Origin: Hoeflea sp. 108
GTDB lineage: Bacteria > Pseudomonadota > Alphaproteobacteria > Rhizobiales > Rhizobiaceae
Length of the DNA stretch: 64,000 bases
NCBI RefSeq assembly: GCF_000372965.1
Contig: NZ_KB890024.1
Location: 3,164,839 to 3,228,838 of the forward strand
Direction of reading: 5' to 3'
A program made the position numbers and the translations under genes. Each line of letters opens with the position of its first letter. Within the stretch, counting starts at the first letter, position 1. Below the pieces are notes generated by a model. It ran no database searches. It was not told where the DNA came from and saw only the letters and a program-made list of their open reading frames with translations. Shown one piece after another: positions 44,633 through 53,628 of the stretch.

Positions 44633-46816
44633 TCAGCCTGCCAGGGCGCCGACGCCGGATGTCCCATCGACGGCCAACAGGTCGCCGCCCGTCGCCAGCG
44701 GCAGTGCGATTTCAACGACCGTGCCCTCGTCCGCATTGCTGACGATTCCGACAGACCCGCCATGCGCGGTGACGACACGCGACACCAGCGACAGCCCCGT
44801 TCCCGAGCCCTCGACGCTGCCGACATTCGCCCCCCTCACGCCGTGGACCATGACCCGCTCCAGTTCATCGGCGGGAATGCCGATGCCGCGGTCGCGGACG
44901 GCGATACGGACGGTCCCGTCGTCCGCGCCAAGCGACAGGATGACCTGTGACGCCCCCACCACGGCCGAGAACTTGACCGCATTTTCCAGGAGATTGACGA
45001 TTGCGAGCTCGAGCATTCCGGCGTCCGCCTTGACCGGGAGGCTCCGGGCCGATGGCTCCAGGTCGATGGAGATATCGGCGGCGGGCATCAGGTCGCGGGC
45101 CCGCGCCGCCGCGGCGACGACGATGTCGCCGGCGGCCACCCCGGACATCTCGGGCCGGAAGGACGGACCCTGCAGGCGGCTGCGCGCCAGGTTGACCTCC
45201 AGCATTTCGACAAGGCGCACGATGGCGCGCTGGATGCGCCTGACCCTGGCAAGGTTGCCTTCGTCGGCCGCAGGCAGGCTGATGCCGATACTGTCGACAT
45301 TGGAGCGGATCGCAGCCAGCGGCGTGCGGTACTGGTGCGAGATCACCTCCATGAAGCGCACCTGCTGCTGCTGCGAGCGAAGCTCGGCTTGCAATGCGTC
45401 CTCGGCGATCTGCCGTGCCGACACCAGCTCCCGCGTCTTTTCAACGACCAGTGCATTGGCCGTCCGCTCCGCATCCTGGGCGGCGACCAGCGCCTGCTCG
45501 CGCATGTGGCTGTTCAGCGCCTCGGCCGCGCGCAGCCTGACAGCCAGCGCGCCGGTGAGCAGGATCGCCTGCACCAGGCCGCTGATCGCGTAGGCATGCC
45601 AGAAGACGTTGGGCAGTCCGAAATAGCCCTGGCGCTGCGACAGCGACAGCACCGAGCCTATCCACAACACGCAGAATGCCGCCGCGCGCAGACGGCTTGC
45701 CGCACCGTTCTCGTTTGCGGTGCGCAGGCCCTGCACCACGTTCACCACCCCCATCAGCAGGGCGAAATTGTTGCCGATCGGCCCGAACACGATGTTGGAT
45801 TTGAAGATGGCGAAGCCGATGCCGATGAACCCCACGGCAGCGCTGGCCTGGTAGACGCGGTGCAGCCTGGGCGCGAGCCGCGGCAGCTCCAGGATGCTGG
45901 AATAGGCAAGCGCGCTGGCAAAAAGACCGAACCAGGCCGAAGCGCCCATGAACAGGTCGTTGGCCGCGCCATTGTCAGGAAACAGGAGCATCCTGCTCAG
46001 TCCCAGATTGCCGGCATAGACCAGCATGATGCCAAGCGTGCTCAAGGCAAGCAGCGGGTACTGCGCCTTGCGGTCGAAGTAGAAGAAGACCAGCTGGATG
46101 ACCAGCAGGACCCCCATGCCGCCGAACCAGAGACCGGAGAGCAGGCTGGCCGCGGATGTCCGTGTCGTCAGCTCCGCCGTCGGGTAGATGTCGATGTTGA
46201 GATGCGTCGACGAATTGGAGTTGGCGATGCGGATGTAGACGACCGTCACCTCCCCGGCCGACAGGGCCAGGGGAACGACGTTCTGCAGGCCCGACAGGCC
46301 ATCGGCCGAAAGCGGACGATGGTCGCCGAGTGTGTATGGCGTGAAATCGGCAGCCCCCAGCCCAGCACGCTCCCGGGCGACATAGACATCGATGAAATCG
46401 AGGAAATTCGGCGCCAGCGACAACAGCACAGCACCGTTTGCCGCCGGCTTCAGCTCGAGCCTGAGCCAGTTGGCGTTTCGCGTATAACCGAAGTTCACGC
46501 TCGTCCCCAGAACCGGCCTGAACGCCGCCTGCCTTTCCGGCGCGATCACGTCGGCCAGCGACAGAGACCAGGAGGGATCGGACAGGACCGCGAGCCGGCG
46601 CTCCTGCAAGGGGGCCGGATCGAGCCTGACCGACACCTCGCCTGCGCCGGCCGGACATGGCGACATCGCCAGGAGAATGACGAGCCAGATGCCGGCCAGA
46701 TACTTCCAGGCGCCGGCCAGATATGTTCCGATCCGCCCGACCCGACGCCTGAAGGCATGCCTCGCGACAGTTTCATCTTGCATGACAGTGTGGATACGGC
46801 CGTGGATCAGGCTCAT
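44633..46816 (-). CDS. 7TMR-DISM sensor histidine kinase
   Basis: This 727-residue kinase has an N-terminal signal/membrane segment (~28-55). A periplasmic 7TMR-DISMED2-like domain follows (~60-215; TRNANWLRLELKP, DFIDVYVAR), then seven transmembrane helices (~220-430), a coiled coil and phospho-acceptor His494 in EVISHQYRTPLAAI. The HATPase domain shows NLLENAVKFS, DRGIGIP and GTGLSL. DISM domains usually sense carbohydrate-like or small ligands. Start 46816 is one option; ATG 46783 is the next. It is divergent from its likely partner regulator and precedes the large autotransporter. Confidence 0.9.
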   Translation of the reverse strand: MSLIHGRIHTVMQDETVARHAFRRRVGRIGTYLAGAWKYLAGIWLVILLAMSPCPAGAGEVSVRLDPAPLQERRLAVLSDPSWSLSLADVIAPERQAAFRPVLGTSVNFGYTRNANWLRLELKPAANGAVLLSLAPNFLDFIDVYVARERAGLGAADFTPYTLGDHRPLSADGLSGLQNVVPLALSAGEVTVVYIRIANSNSSTHLNIDIYPTAELTTRTSAASLLSGLWFGGMGVLLVIQLVFFYFDRKAQYPLLALSTLGIMLVYAGNLGLSRMLLFPDNGAANDLFMGASAWFGLFASALAYSSILELPRLAPRLHRVYQASAAVGFIGIGFAIFKSNIVFGPIGNNFALLMGVVNVVQGLRTANENGAASRLRAAAFCVLWIGSVLSLSQRQGYFGLPNVFWHAYAISGLVQAILLTGALAVRLRAAEALNSHMREQALVAAQDAERTANALVVEKTRELVSARQIAEDALQAELRSQQQQVRFMEVISHQYRTPLAAIRSNVDSIGISLPAADEGNLARVRRIQRAIVRLVEMLEVNLARSRLQGPSFRPEMSGVAAGDIVVAAAARARDLMPAADISIDLEPSARSLPVKADAGMLELAIVNLLENAVKFSAVVGASQVILSLGADDGTVRIAVRDRGIGIPADELERVMVHGVRGANVGSVEGSGTGLSLVSRVVTAHGGSVGIVSNADEGTVVEIALPLATGGDLLAVDGTSGVGALAG

Positions 46817-46841
46817 TATTGATTCCAATGCTTCGAGCCTT

Positions 46842-47630
46842 ATGACGACAACTGCCCTGCCCTCACAAGCCGCAAAGACGCGCGACGATCGCGCCGCCGC
46901 CATCCGTGCCATCCTGGTCGAGGACGACCACGACCTGCGGCAGGGCATCGCCGACTATCTGCGCCTCAAGGCAATAGACGTGACGGCCGTTGCCTCAGGC
47001 GTCGGCTTCTACACCACGCTGATGGGCGACGATTTCGACATCGCCATCCTCGACGTCAACCTGCCTGACATCAGCGGCTTCGAGCTTGCCAGGGTCATTT
47101 CCTCCAGCAAGCGCATGGGCGTCATCATGCTGACGGCCCGCGCCGGCCGGGAGGACCGGATCAAGGGCTATGAGCAAGGCGCCGATCTCTACCTGACCAA
47201 GCCGGTCGACGGCGAAGAACTCGCGCTTGCCGTCAACAATCTGGCACGCCGCGTCAGGCAGGCCGCCTCGGCCCCCGCAGGGCCTGCCGGCCAGGGCGAA
47301 CGCTCCCCGGATACGCCTTCGGTCGTGGAACGCCCCTGGCTGCTCGACCTCAGGCGACGTCAACTGACCTCGCCGGCCGGCGTGCCGATCCTCCTGTCGG
47401 GACGCGAAGCCATGCTGGTGGAGCACCTTGCCCGCGCCGCAGGCGCGACGGTGCCGCGCAACGTCATGGACACGCTGCTCGGCAACAGCAGCTCCGACCC
47501 GGAAAGCCGCCGCCTCGACGCCGCCCTTCGCCGCCTGCGCATGAAGGCCCGCGCCGCCGGCGCGGACCTGCCCCTGCATGTCGTGCACGCGGTCGGCGTG
47601 CGCTTCATCGGCGTGCTGACCGTCGTCTGA
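46842..47630 (+). CDS. OmpR/PhoB-family response regulator
   Basis: This 262-residue regulator has a receiver domain with Glu27/Asp28, phospho-acceptor Asp71 (AILDVNLPD), the switch Thr in MLTARAG and Lys in LTKPVDGEE. A linker of ~35 residues follows, then a C-terminal winged helix (LLDLRRRQLTSP, SGREAMLVEHL, VVHAVGVRFIG). It is divergent from the DISM kinase with only 25 bp between proposed starts, so the promoters must overlap or one start is further in. It is the likely binder of the 10-bp repeats. Confidence 0.9.
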   Translation: MTTTALPSQAAKTRDDRAAAIRAILVEDDHDLRQGIADYLRLKAIDVTAVASGVGFYTTLMGDDFDIAILDVNLPDISGFELARVISSSKRMGVIMLTARAGREDRIKGYEQGADLYLTKPVDGEELALAVNNLARRVRQAASAPAGPAGQGERSPDTPSVVERPWLLDLRRRQLTSPAGVPILLSGREAMLVEHLARAAGATVPRNVMDTLLGNSSSDPESRRLDAALRRLRMKARAAGADLPLHVVHAVGVRFIGVLTVV

Positions 47631-47708
47631 GACGTCAGGCGTTGACCGGGTGCTCTTTCCACGGGCATGACAGGATGGACCGGCCCGGTTGAAATCTCGG
47701 AGGACGTC

Positions 47709-48122
47709 ATGAAATCACTGTTCCACCTTGCCCTGCATGTCACCGATCTCGAGTCCACCCGCCGCTTCTACGGCGACGTGCTCGGCTGCATCGAGGGGCG
47801 CTCGACCGACAGCTGGGTGGATTTCGACTTCTTCGGCCACCAGCTTTCGCTGCATCTGGGCAAGCCATTTGAAATCACGCGAACCGGCAAGGTCGGCGAT
47901 CATCTGGTGATGATGCCGCATTTCGGCGCCGTCCTGCGTCTCGACGACTGGCTGGCGCTTGCCGACCGGCTGGAGAAGGCCGGCATCGCCTTCGACATCC
48001 CGCCGGTCGTCCGCTTCAAGGGCGAACCCGGCGAACAGCGCACGATGTTCTTCTTCGATCCTTCGGGCAACCCGATCGAGATCAAGGGTTTCAAGGACTT
48101 CGACAGCGTGTTTTCCACATGA
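47709..48122 (+). CDS. VOC-family (glyoxalase-like) protein
   Basis: This 137-residue vicinal-oxygen-chelate fold protein has the paired beta-alpha-beta modules visible: FHLALHVTDLESTRRFYGDV and MFFFDPSGNPIEIKGF. Metal ligands probably include His in LALHV and Glu in NPIEIKG. Members include glyoxalases, dioxygenases and resistance proteins; the substrate cannot be deduced. ATG 47709 follows GGAGG. It is convergent with the RND pump gene with just 12 bp between stops. Confidence 0.88.
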   Translation: MKSLFHLALHVTDLESTRRFYGDVLGCIEGRSTDSWVDFDFFGHQLSLHLGKPFEITRTGKVGDHLVMMPHFGAVLRLDDWLALADRLEKAGIAFDIPPVVRFKGEPGEQRTMFFFDPSGNPIEIKGFKDFDSVFST

Positions 48123-48134
48123 CCTCATCCTGCC

Positions 48135-51100
48135 TCAGGGTGTTCCGGCGCGGGCCTGTTCGTGGACGGGATCGTCCTTGAATGGGCTCGCCGTCGCTTC
48201 ACGCCTGAGCACGAGACGCCTGATGACGACGTAGAAGACCGGCGTCAGGACCAGTCCGAACACGGTCACGCCAAGCATGCCGGCGAACACGGCAACGCCC
48301 ATGGCGTGGCGCATCTCGGCACCGGCGCCGGTGGCGATGACCAGGGGCACGACACCGGCTATGAAGGCGAGCGACGTCATCAGGATCGGCCTCAGGCGCA
48401 GGCGCGCAGCCTCCAGCACCGCCGCCAGGGGATCCCGGCCCTTCTTTTCCTCCTCATGGGCGAACTCCACGATGAGGATGGCGTTCTTGGCCGCGAGCCC
48501 GACAAGGACGACAAAGGCGATCTGGGTGAAGATGTTGTTGTCGCCGCCTGACAACCAGACCCCTGAAATGGCCGAAAGCAGCGCCAGCGGCGCAATCAGC
48601 AGGACGGCAAAAGGCAGCGACCAGCTGTTGTATTGCGCCGCCAGGATCAGGAAGGCCAGCAGGACAGCCAGCGGAAACACGATCATGGCGGAGTTCCCGG
48701 CCTGCTTTTCCTGGAAGGTCAGGTCGGTCCATTCGAAGGCCATGCCGTCAGGCAGGGTCTCGCCCATGATGCGTTCGATGGCAGCGGTCGCCTCGCCTGA
48801 CGAATAGCCTGATGCGGGCCCGCCCGTAATGTCCACCGACGGATAGCCGTTGTAGTGCATCACCCGGTCAGGGCCCGAGCTGGTGACAATGCCGGCAAGC
48901 GCGGCAAGCGGCACCATGTCACCTGACGCGTTGCGAACCTTGAGGCGGGCGATGTCGTCCACCTCGGCGCGGAAAGGCGCATCGGCCTGCACGATGACGC
49001 GATAGGTGCGGCCGAAGCGGTTGAAATCGTTGGCGTAGAGGGAGCCGAGATTGACCTGCAGGGTCTCGAAGATCTCCGTCATCGCAACATGCTGCGTCTT
49101 TGCCTTGACCCGATCGAGATCGACATGGACCTGCGGCGCGTTGACCTGGAAACTCGCCATCATGCCGGCGAGCTCGGGGGCGGCGGCCGCCTTGGCCATG
49201 ATCTCGCCCTGCACGCGCGCCAGGGCTTCGAGGCCCGCACCGGCGCGATCCTCGACCTGGAGCTTGAAGCCGCCCGTCGTGCCGAGCCCGGGCACCGGCG
49301 GCGGCGGGAAGATGCCGACGAAGCCGTCGGGAATCTGGCTGTACTTGCCCATCAGGCGCCCGGCGATCGCATTGGCCGAAAGCGAGGGATCCTTGCGCTG
49401 ATCGAACGGATCGAGCACGGCAAAGACCACGGCGGCATTGGGCAGATTGACGAAGCCGTTGACCGAGAGGCCCGGAAAGGCAACGACGCTCTCCACACCG
49501 GGCTCGGCCAGCGCGATCTTCGACATCTCCTTGACCACGGCGTCGGTGCGCTCGAGCGAGGCCCCTGATGGCAATTGTGCGATGCCGACGAGATAATACT
49601 TGTCCTGCGCGGGCACGAAGCCGCTGGGGATGCCCTGGAAGCCGAGATAGGTCGCGCCAAGCAGGCCCGCATAAGCGACGAAGACGACGCCGCTGATGCG
49701 GATGGCGCGCCGCGCGGTCGCGACATAGGCGTTCGAGGCGCTGTCGAAGAAGCGGTTGAACAGGGCGAAGAACCGGCCAAACAGGAAGTCGATGCCGCGC
49801 GTCAGCCAGTCGCGGCGGGCGCCGCCATGATGCGGCTTCAAGAGCACCGCTGCCAGTGCCGGCGACAGCGTCAGCGAATTGATCGCCGAAAGCACCGTCG
49901 ATATGGCGATCGTCACCGCGAACTGCCGGTAGAATTCGCCCTGCAGGCCCGACAGGAAGGCCGAGGGAATGAACACGGCCGCCAGAACCGAGGTGATGGC
50001 GATGATCGGCGCCGTCACCTCGTCCATCGCCTTGCGGGCCGCTTCCTTGGGTGTTTCGCCGAGACCGATGTGGCGCTCGACATTCTCGACGACGACGATG
50101 GCGTCGTCGACCACGATGCCGATCGACAGCACCAGGCCAAACAGCGACAGCGTGTTGAGCGAGAAGCCCAGCAGATACATTACCGCCAGCGTGCCGACGA
50201 GCGATATCGGCACCGCTACCAGCGGAATGATCGAGGCGCGCCACGTCTGCAGGAACAGCACGACGACGATGACGACCAGCACGATCGCCTCGAGCAAGGT
50301 CGTCATGACTGCTGCGAGCGATGCCCGCACGAAGACGGTCGGATCATAGGCGATGCGATATTCCAGGCCGTCGGGAAATTCGCCCTGCAGGCGCTGCATC
50401 TCGGCGCGCACCGCGCTCGAGACGTCGAGCGCGTTTGCGCCCGGGCGCTGGATGATCTGCATGGCCACCGCCGGCTCGCCGTCGAGCAGGCTGCGCAGGG
50501 CATAGGCGTCGGCGCCGAGCCCGATCCGGGCGACGTCGCGCAGGCGCACGACCTGGCCGTCCTCACCCGTCTTGATGACGATCTCGCCGAACTGCTCCTC
50601 GCTGGTCAGCCGCCCCACCGTGCTGACGGTGACCTGGTAGCTGGCCGCCTGCGACGGCTGCTGGCCGACCGATCCGGCTGCGACCTGCACGTTCTGTTCG
50701 CGAATGGCGGCAACGACGTCGCCCGCCGTCATGCCGCGCGCCGCCACCCTGGCGGGGTCGAGCCAGACGCGCATGGCGTATTCGCCCGCCCCCCAGACGA
50801 CGACGTCGCCCACCCCGGGCAGGCGGGCGAGCGTGTCGCGCACCTGGAGGCTGGCGAAATTGGAAATATACAAGGGATCGTAGCGCTTGTCGGGCGACAC
50901 CAGGTGGACCACCATCAGGATGTCGGGCGAGGTCTTCTGCGTGACCACGCCGATGCGCTGAACCTCTTCGGGCAAGCGCGGCAGCGCCCGCGACACGCGG
51001 TTCTGCACCTGGATCTGGGCCATGTCAGGGTCGGTGCCCTGGGCGAAGGTGACGGTGAGCGTCATCCGCCCGTCGGTCGCCGCCTGCGAGCTCATATAGA

Positions 51101-51332
51101 GCATGCCCTCGACGCCGTTGATCGACTGCTCGAGCGGCGATGCGACCGTTTCGGCGATCACCGCGGGATTGGCGCCGGGATAACTGGCCGAGACCTGGAT
51201 GGTGGGCGGCGTGACGGAGGGATACTCGCTGAGCGAAAGCCGGAACAAAGCGATGGCACCGGCGATCAGCATCAGGGCCGACAGCACGATCGCAAAGATC
51301 GGCCGGTTGATGAAGAAATGCGGCAGGCTCAT
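48135..51332 (-). CDS. RND multidrug efflux permease (HAE1 family)
   Basis: This 1065-residue proton-driven exporter is AcrB/MexF-like. Twelve transmembrane segments in two halves are expected. The proton-relay motif GIVVDDAIVVVENVE and the later Lys in LAAKNAILIVEF are intact. N-terminal FFINRPIFAIVLS and SEYPSVTPPTIQVSASYPGA are typical. The adaptor gene overlaps its start by 4 bp (ATGA). No outer-membrane factor gene and no adjacent TetR regulator lie in the window, so it probably uses a shared TolC-type channel. Confidence 0.95.
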   Translation of the reverse strand: MSLPHFFINRPIFAIVLSALMLIAGAIALFRLSLSEYPSVTPPTIQVSASYPGANPAVIAETVASPLEQSINGVEGMLYMSSQAATDGRMTLTVTFAQGTDPDMAQIQVQNRVSRALPRLPEEVQRIGVVTQKTSPDILMVVHLVSPDKRYDPLYISNFASLQVRDTLARLPGVGDVVVWGAGEYAMRVWLDPARVAARGMTAGDVVAAIREQNVQVAAGSVGQQPSQAASYQVTVSTVGRLTSEEQFGEIVIKTGEDGQVVRLRDVARIGLGADAYALRSLLDGEPAVAMQIIQRPGANALDVSSAVRAEMQRLQGEFPDGLEYRIAYDPTVFVRASLAAVMTTLLEAIVLVVIVVVLFLQTWRASIIPLVAVPISLVGTLAVMYLLGFSLNTLSLFGLVLSIGIVVDDAIVVVENVERHIGLGETPKEAARKAMDEVTAPIIAITSVLAAVFIPSAFLSGLQGEFYRQFAVTIAISTVLSAINSLTLSPALAAVLLKPHHGGARRDWLTRGIDFLFGRFFALFNRFFDSASNAYVATARRAIRISGVVFVAYAGLLGATYLGFQGIPSGFVPAQDKYYLVGIAQLPSGASLERTDAVVKEMSKIALAEPGVESVVAFPGLSVNGFVNLPNAAVVFAVLDPFDQRKDPSLSANAIAGRLMGKYSQIPDGFVGIFPPPPVPGLGTTGGFKLQVEDRAGAGLEALARVQGEIMAKAAAAPELAGMMASFQVNAPQVHVDLDRVKAKTQHVAMTEIFETLQVNLGSLYANDFNRFGRTYRVIVQADAPFRAEVDDIARLKVRNASGDMVPLAALAGIVTSSGPDRVMHYNGYPSVDITGGPASGYSSGEATAAIERIMGETLPDGMAFEWTDLTFQEKQAGNSAMIVFPLAVLLAFLILAAQYNSWSLPFAVLLIAPLALLSAISGVWLSGGDNNIFTQIAFVVLVGLAAKNAILIVEFAHEEEKKGRDPLAAVLEAARLRLRPILMTSLAFIAGVVPLVIATGAGAEMRHAMGVAVFAGMLGVTVFGLVLTPVFYVVIRRLVLRREATASPFKDDPVHEQARAGTP

Positions 51333-52549
51333 CGACGTGCCTCCTGCGCGCCGCCGGCCGCCCGTGCAGGATCGAGCGCCGCATCGGGCGCCATGGCGAT
51401 CCGGTTCGGGGTCACCTGCATGCCCGGCCGTACAAGCCCCTTGATGATGATCGTCTCGCCTTTGCCGAGCCCCTGCTCGACGACACGCAGGCCCTCGCGC
51501 ATCGCCCCGAGCTCGACCGGCCGGTATTCGACAGTGTCATCAGCCCCAAGCACCAGCACGTAACGACGGCCCTGATCGGTGCCGACGGCCTGGTCGTCGA
51601 TCAGCACGGTTTCGCGGGCGGCAGCCGTGGCAAGCCTGACGCGCGCAAACAAGCCGGGCGTCAGCTGCCCCTGAGGATCGGCGAGCACAGCGCGGGCCTT
51701 GATCGTGCCCGTCGCGCGGTCGACGCGGTTGCCGAGAAAATCGAGCCTGCCCGTGTGGGGAAAGCCACTCTCCGCCGTGAGCCCGACAGTAACAGGAGGT
51801 GCCGCCCCCGCGGCATCGGGCCGACCCTCGCCCCGGAAGCGCAGATAGGTCGCTTCATCGAGGTCGAAATAGACATGGACGGGGTCGACCGAGACGATGG
51901 TGGTAAGCAGCGTGGCGGCCCCCGCAGCTCCGGTGACAAGGTTGCCTTCGCTCACCAGCACGCGGTCGACGCGGCCGGAGATCGGTGCCGTGACGCGCGT
52001 ATAGGAGAGATCGAGCCGGGCTGCGGCGACGACGGCCTTCGCCTCCTCGACCTGCGCCTCCCGCTCGCGCTTTCGCGCGACATCGTCGTCGAATGTCTTT
52101 TCGGAAATCGCCCCTTTGGGCGCCAGGCGTTGCGAACGATCGAGGTCGACGCTGGCCTGGTCGAGCAGAACCCGCGCCCGGCGCAACTGCGCTTCGGCAT
52201 TCTGGAGCGCGACCTCGAACGGCCGGGCATCGATCTGGAAGAGCAGCTGGCCGCGCTCGACGAGCCCGCCTTCGGGCACGCTGACCGTCTCGATGCTTCC
52301 GCCGACACGCGGGCGCAGCTCGACCGTCCTGGCCGCCGCAATGATGCCGGTAAATTCCGACGACGGCGCAAGCACCCTGACGACGACCTCCGCCACCGGC
52401 ACCTGCGGCGGCGATGGCACGCCCTGTTCCGTCTCACCTGATGCCAGGGCCTGCCTGACATGGGTCGGCAGGCCATCGGGATAGGCAAACCACGCAGCAC
52501 CGCCCAGCGCCGCCATCGCCACCAACATCGTTCTCGTCTTCCCAGTCAT
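51329..52549 (-). CDS. RND efflux periplasmic adaptor subunit
   Basis: This 406-residue membrane-fusion protein connects the RND permease to an outer-membrane channel. The N-terminus (MLVAMAALGGAAWFA) is a signal anchor. A lipoyl/hairpin region with GLVERGQLLFQIDARPF and long coiled helices follows, then beta-barrel and membrane-proximal domains (DDQAVGTDQGRRYVLV). Start ATG 52549 is chosen over one 39 bp upstream. Its stop overlaps the permease start, so expression is coupled. Confidence 0.93.
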   Translation of the reverse strand: MTGKTRTMLVAMAALGGAAWFAYPDGLPTHVRQALASGETEQGVPSPPQVPVAEVVVRVLAPSSEFTGIIAAARTVELRPRVGGSIETVSVPEGGLVERGQLLFQIDARPFEVALQNAEAQLRRARVLLDQASVDLDRSQRLAPKGAISEKTFDDDVARKREREAQVEEAKAVVAAARLDLSYTRVTAPISGRVDRVLVSEGNLVTGAAGAATLLTTIVSVDPVHVYFDLDEATYLRFRGEGRPDAAGAAPPVTVGLTAESGFPHTGRLDFLGNRVDRATGTIKARAVLADPQGQLTPGLFARVRLATAAARETVLIDDQAVGTDQGRRYVLVLGADDTVEYRPVELGAMREGLRVVEQGLGKGETIIIKGLVRPGMQVTPNRIAMAPDAALDPARAAGGAQEARR

Positions 52550-53125
52550 TCGAAACGGCCCCGCCGACAGATTGCGCGACGTCCGCAATGGACGCCGCTG
52601 ATGATTTGCGACGCTAGGGTTTGCAGCAACGGGAAGGTCAACCGCCTTCTGCGACGGCTTGAAATTTGCCGGCGACGCGGCTGAAACGGACCTTCGATCA
52701 AGGACGAATCATCGTTTCGGTCACAAGACGGACGGCCGATCTCCACACCGCCAAGCCCCTGTCGTGCGGTTGGGCGGAGGTTCAGCCTGGGGTGCGCGAA
52801 CCGGCCAAGGCGCTCCCGCGCTCGAGCAACCGTGGTGAAAACCCCTTCGGCAAAACGGACGGATTCTGCCCTCCACCGTCGCACTTGACTTTCCAGCAAC
52901 CGGAAAGCGCAGCCTTCAACAACGGCTCGAAAACAGGCCGGCAACAAGGCAGGAGACGGAACATGCCGCACTGACAAAGACGACGGCCTGCGGCGAGATC
53001 GCAGGCCCGCATCACCGGTCATCGGACCGAAATCAAAACCTCACGAAAACACTGGCGTGGACAAGCCCGGCATCGGCGATGCCGGGAATACCCCTCCATT
53101 GTCCAAGAACGGAAAGACACTCCCA
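52550..53125. other. 576-bp divergent intergenic region, no gene seen
   Basis: This gap separates the efflux operon from the DUF1344 gene. Reading frames here are basic, low-complexity and unlike any family. TTGACT at 52885-52890 lies near an imperfect TTCC/GGAA pair, but no matching -10 was found. It probably holds divergent promoters; no regulator gene or clear operator was recognised. Confidence 0.4.
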
Positions 53126-53365
53126 ATGAAGACCATCCTCCTCATCGCTTCGCCCCTCATCTTCATCGCCGGCGCGGCATTCGCATCGTCCCTCGACGGC
53201 ATCGTCGCCAGATACAATCACGACGTACGCGTCATCACCCTGGAAAATGGCAAGAGCGTCACCGTGCCCCGCGACGTCGCGATGCCGTCGCTCCAGGCCG
53301 GCGAGAAGGTATCGATCCAGCTCAACGGCGAAGGCGACCGCGTGACCGCGGTTCTGAAAAACTAG
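53126..53365 (+). CDS. DUF1344 small periplasmic protein
   Basis: This 79-residue protein has a signal peptide (ILLIASPLIFIAGAAFA). A single small beta-rich domain follows, with GIVARYNHDVRVITLENGKS and VPRDVAMPSLQAGEKVS, the DUF1344 pattern. Such proteins are widespread in Rhizobiales, of unknown function. ATG 53126 has GGAAAGA upstream. A strong hairpin follows, so it is a single-gene transcript. Confidence 0.85.
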   Translation: MKTILLIASPLIFIAGAAFASSLDGIVARYNHDVRVITLENGKSVTVPRDVAMPSLQAGEKVSIQLNGEGDRVTAVLKN

Positions 53366-53393
53366 CCGGCTCGCTCACGACATTGAAGGACAG

Positions 53394-53424
53394 GCGCCAC
53401 GGGATCTCCCACCCGTGGCGCTTG
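53394..53424. terminator. Terminator-like hairpin after DUF1344
   Basis: Stem GCGCCACGGG/CCCGTGGCGC with an 8-nt loop, followed by TTGTT. It lies between DUF1344 and the converging SARP-like gene and could serve both strands. Confidence 0.65.
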
Positions 53425-53628
53425 TTGCCGGCGGCATGTCGATGCCCCCGCTGCCGCCTCGACAGACCCGAAGTGGAACGATGGATCAGGATCGTCGGCC
53501 GCGCCGCAAGCTCTCTCGATTGCAGACACGGCAAGGCGGCCATGCCGGGATGCCAAGAGCCGTTTCCGATTGCGCAAACAGCCTGCGCAACGACCTTGCC
53601 AGGGTGACGCCCAGGGCTGCTCTCCGCG

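Noticed and set aside
52546..53022. 158-codon minus-strand frame upstream of the efflux adaptor
   Set aside because: Arg-rich composition, no ribosome-binding site or family resemblance, and it covers a likely promoter region.
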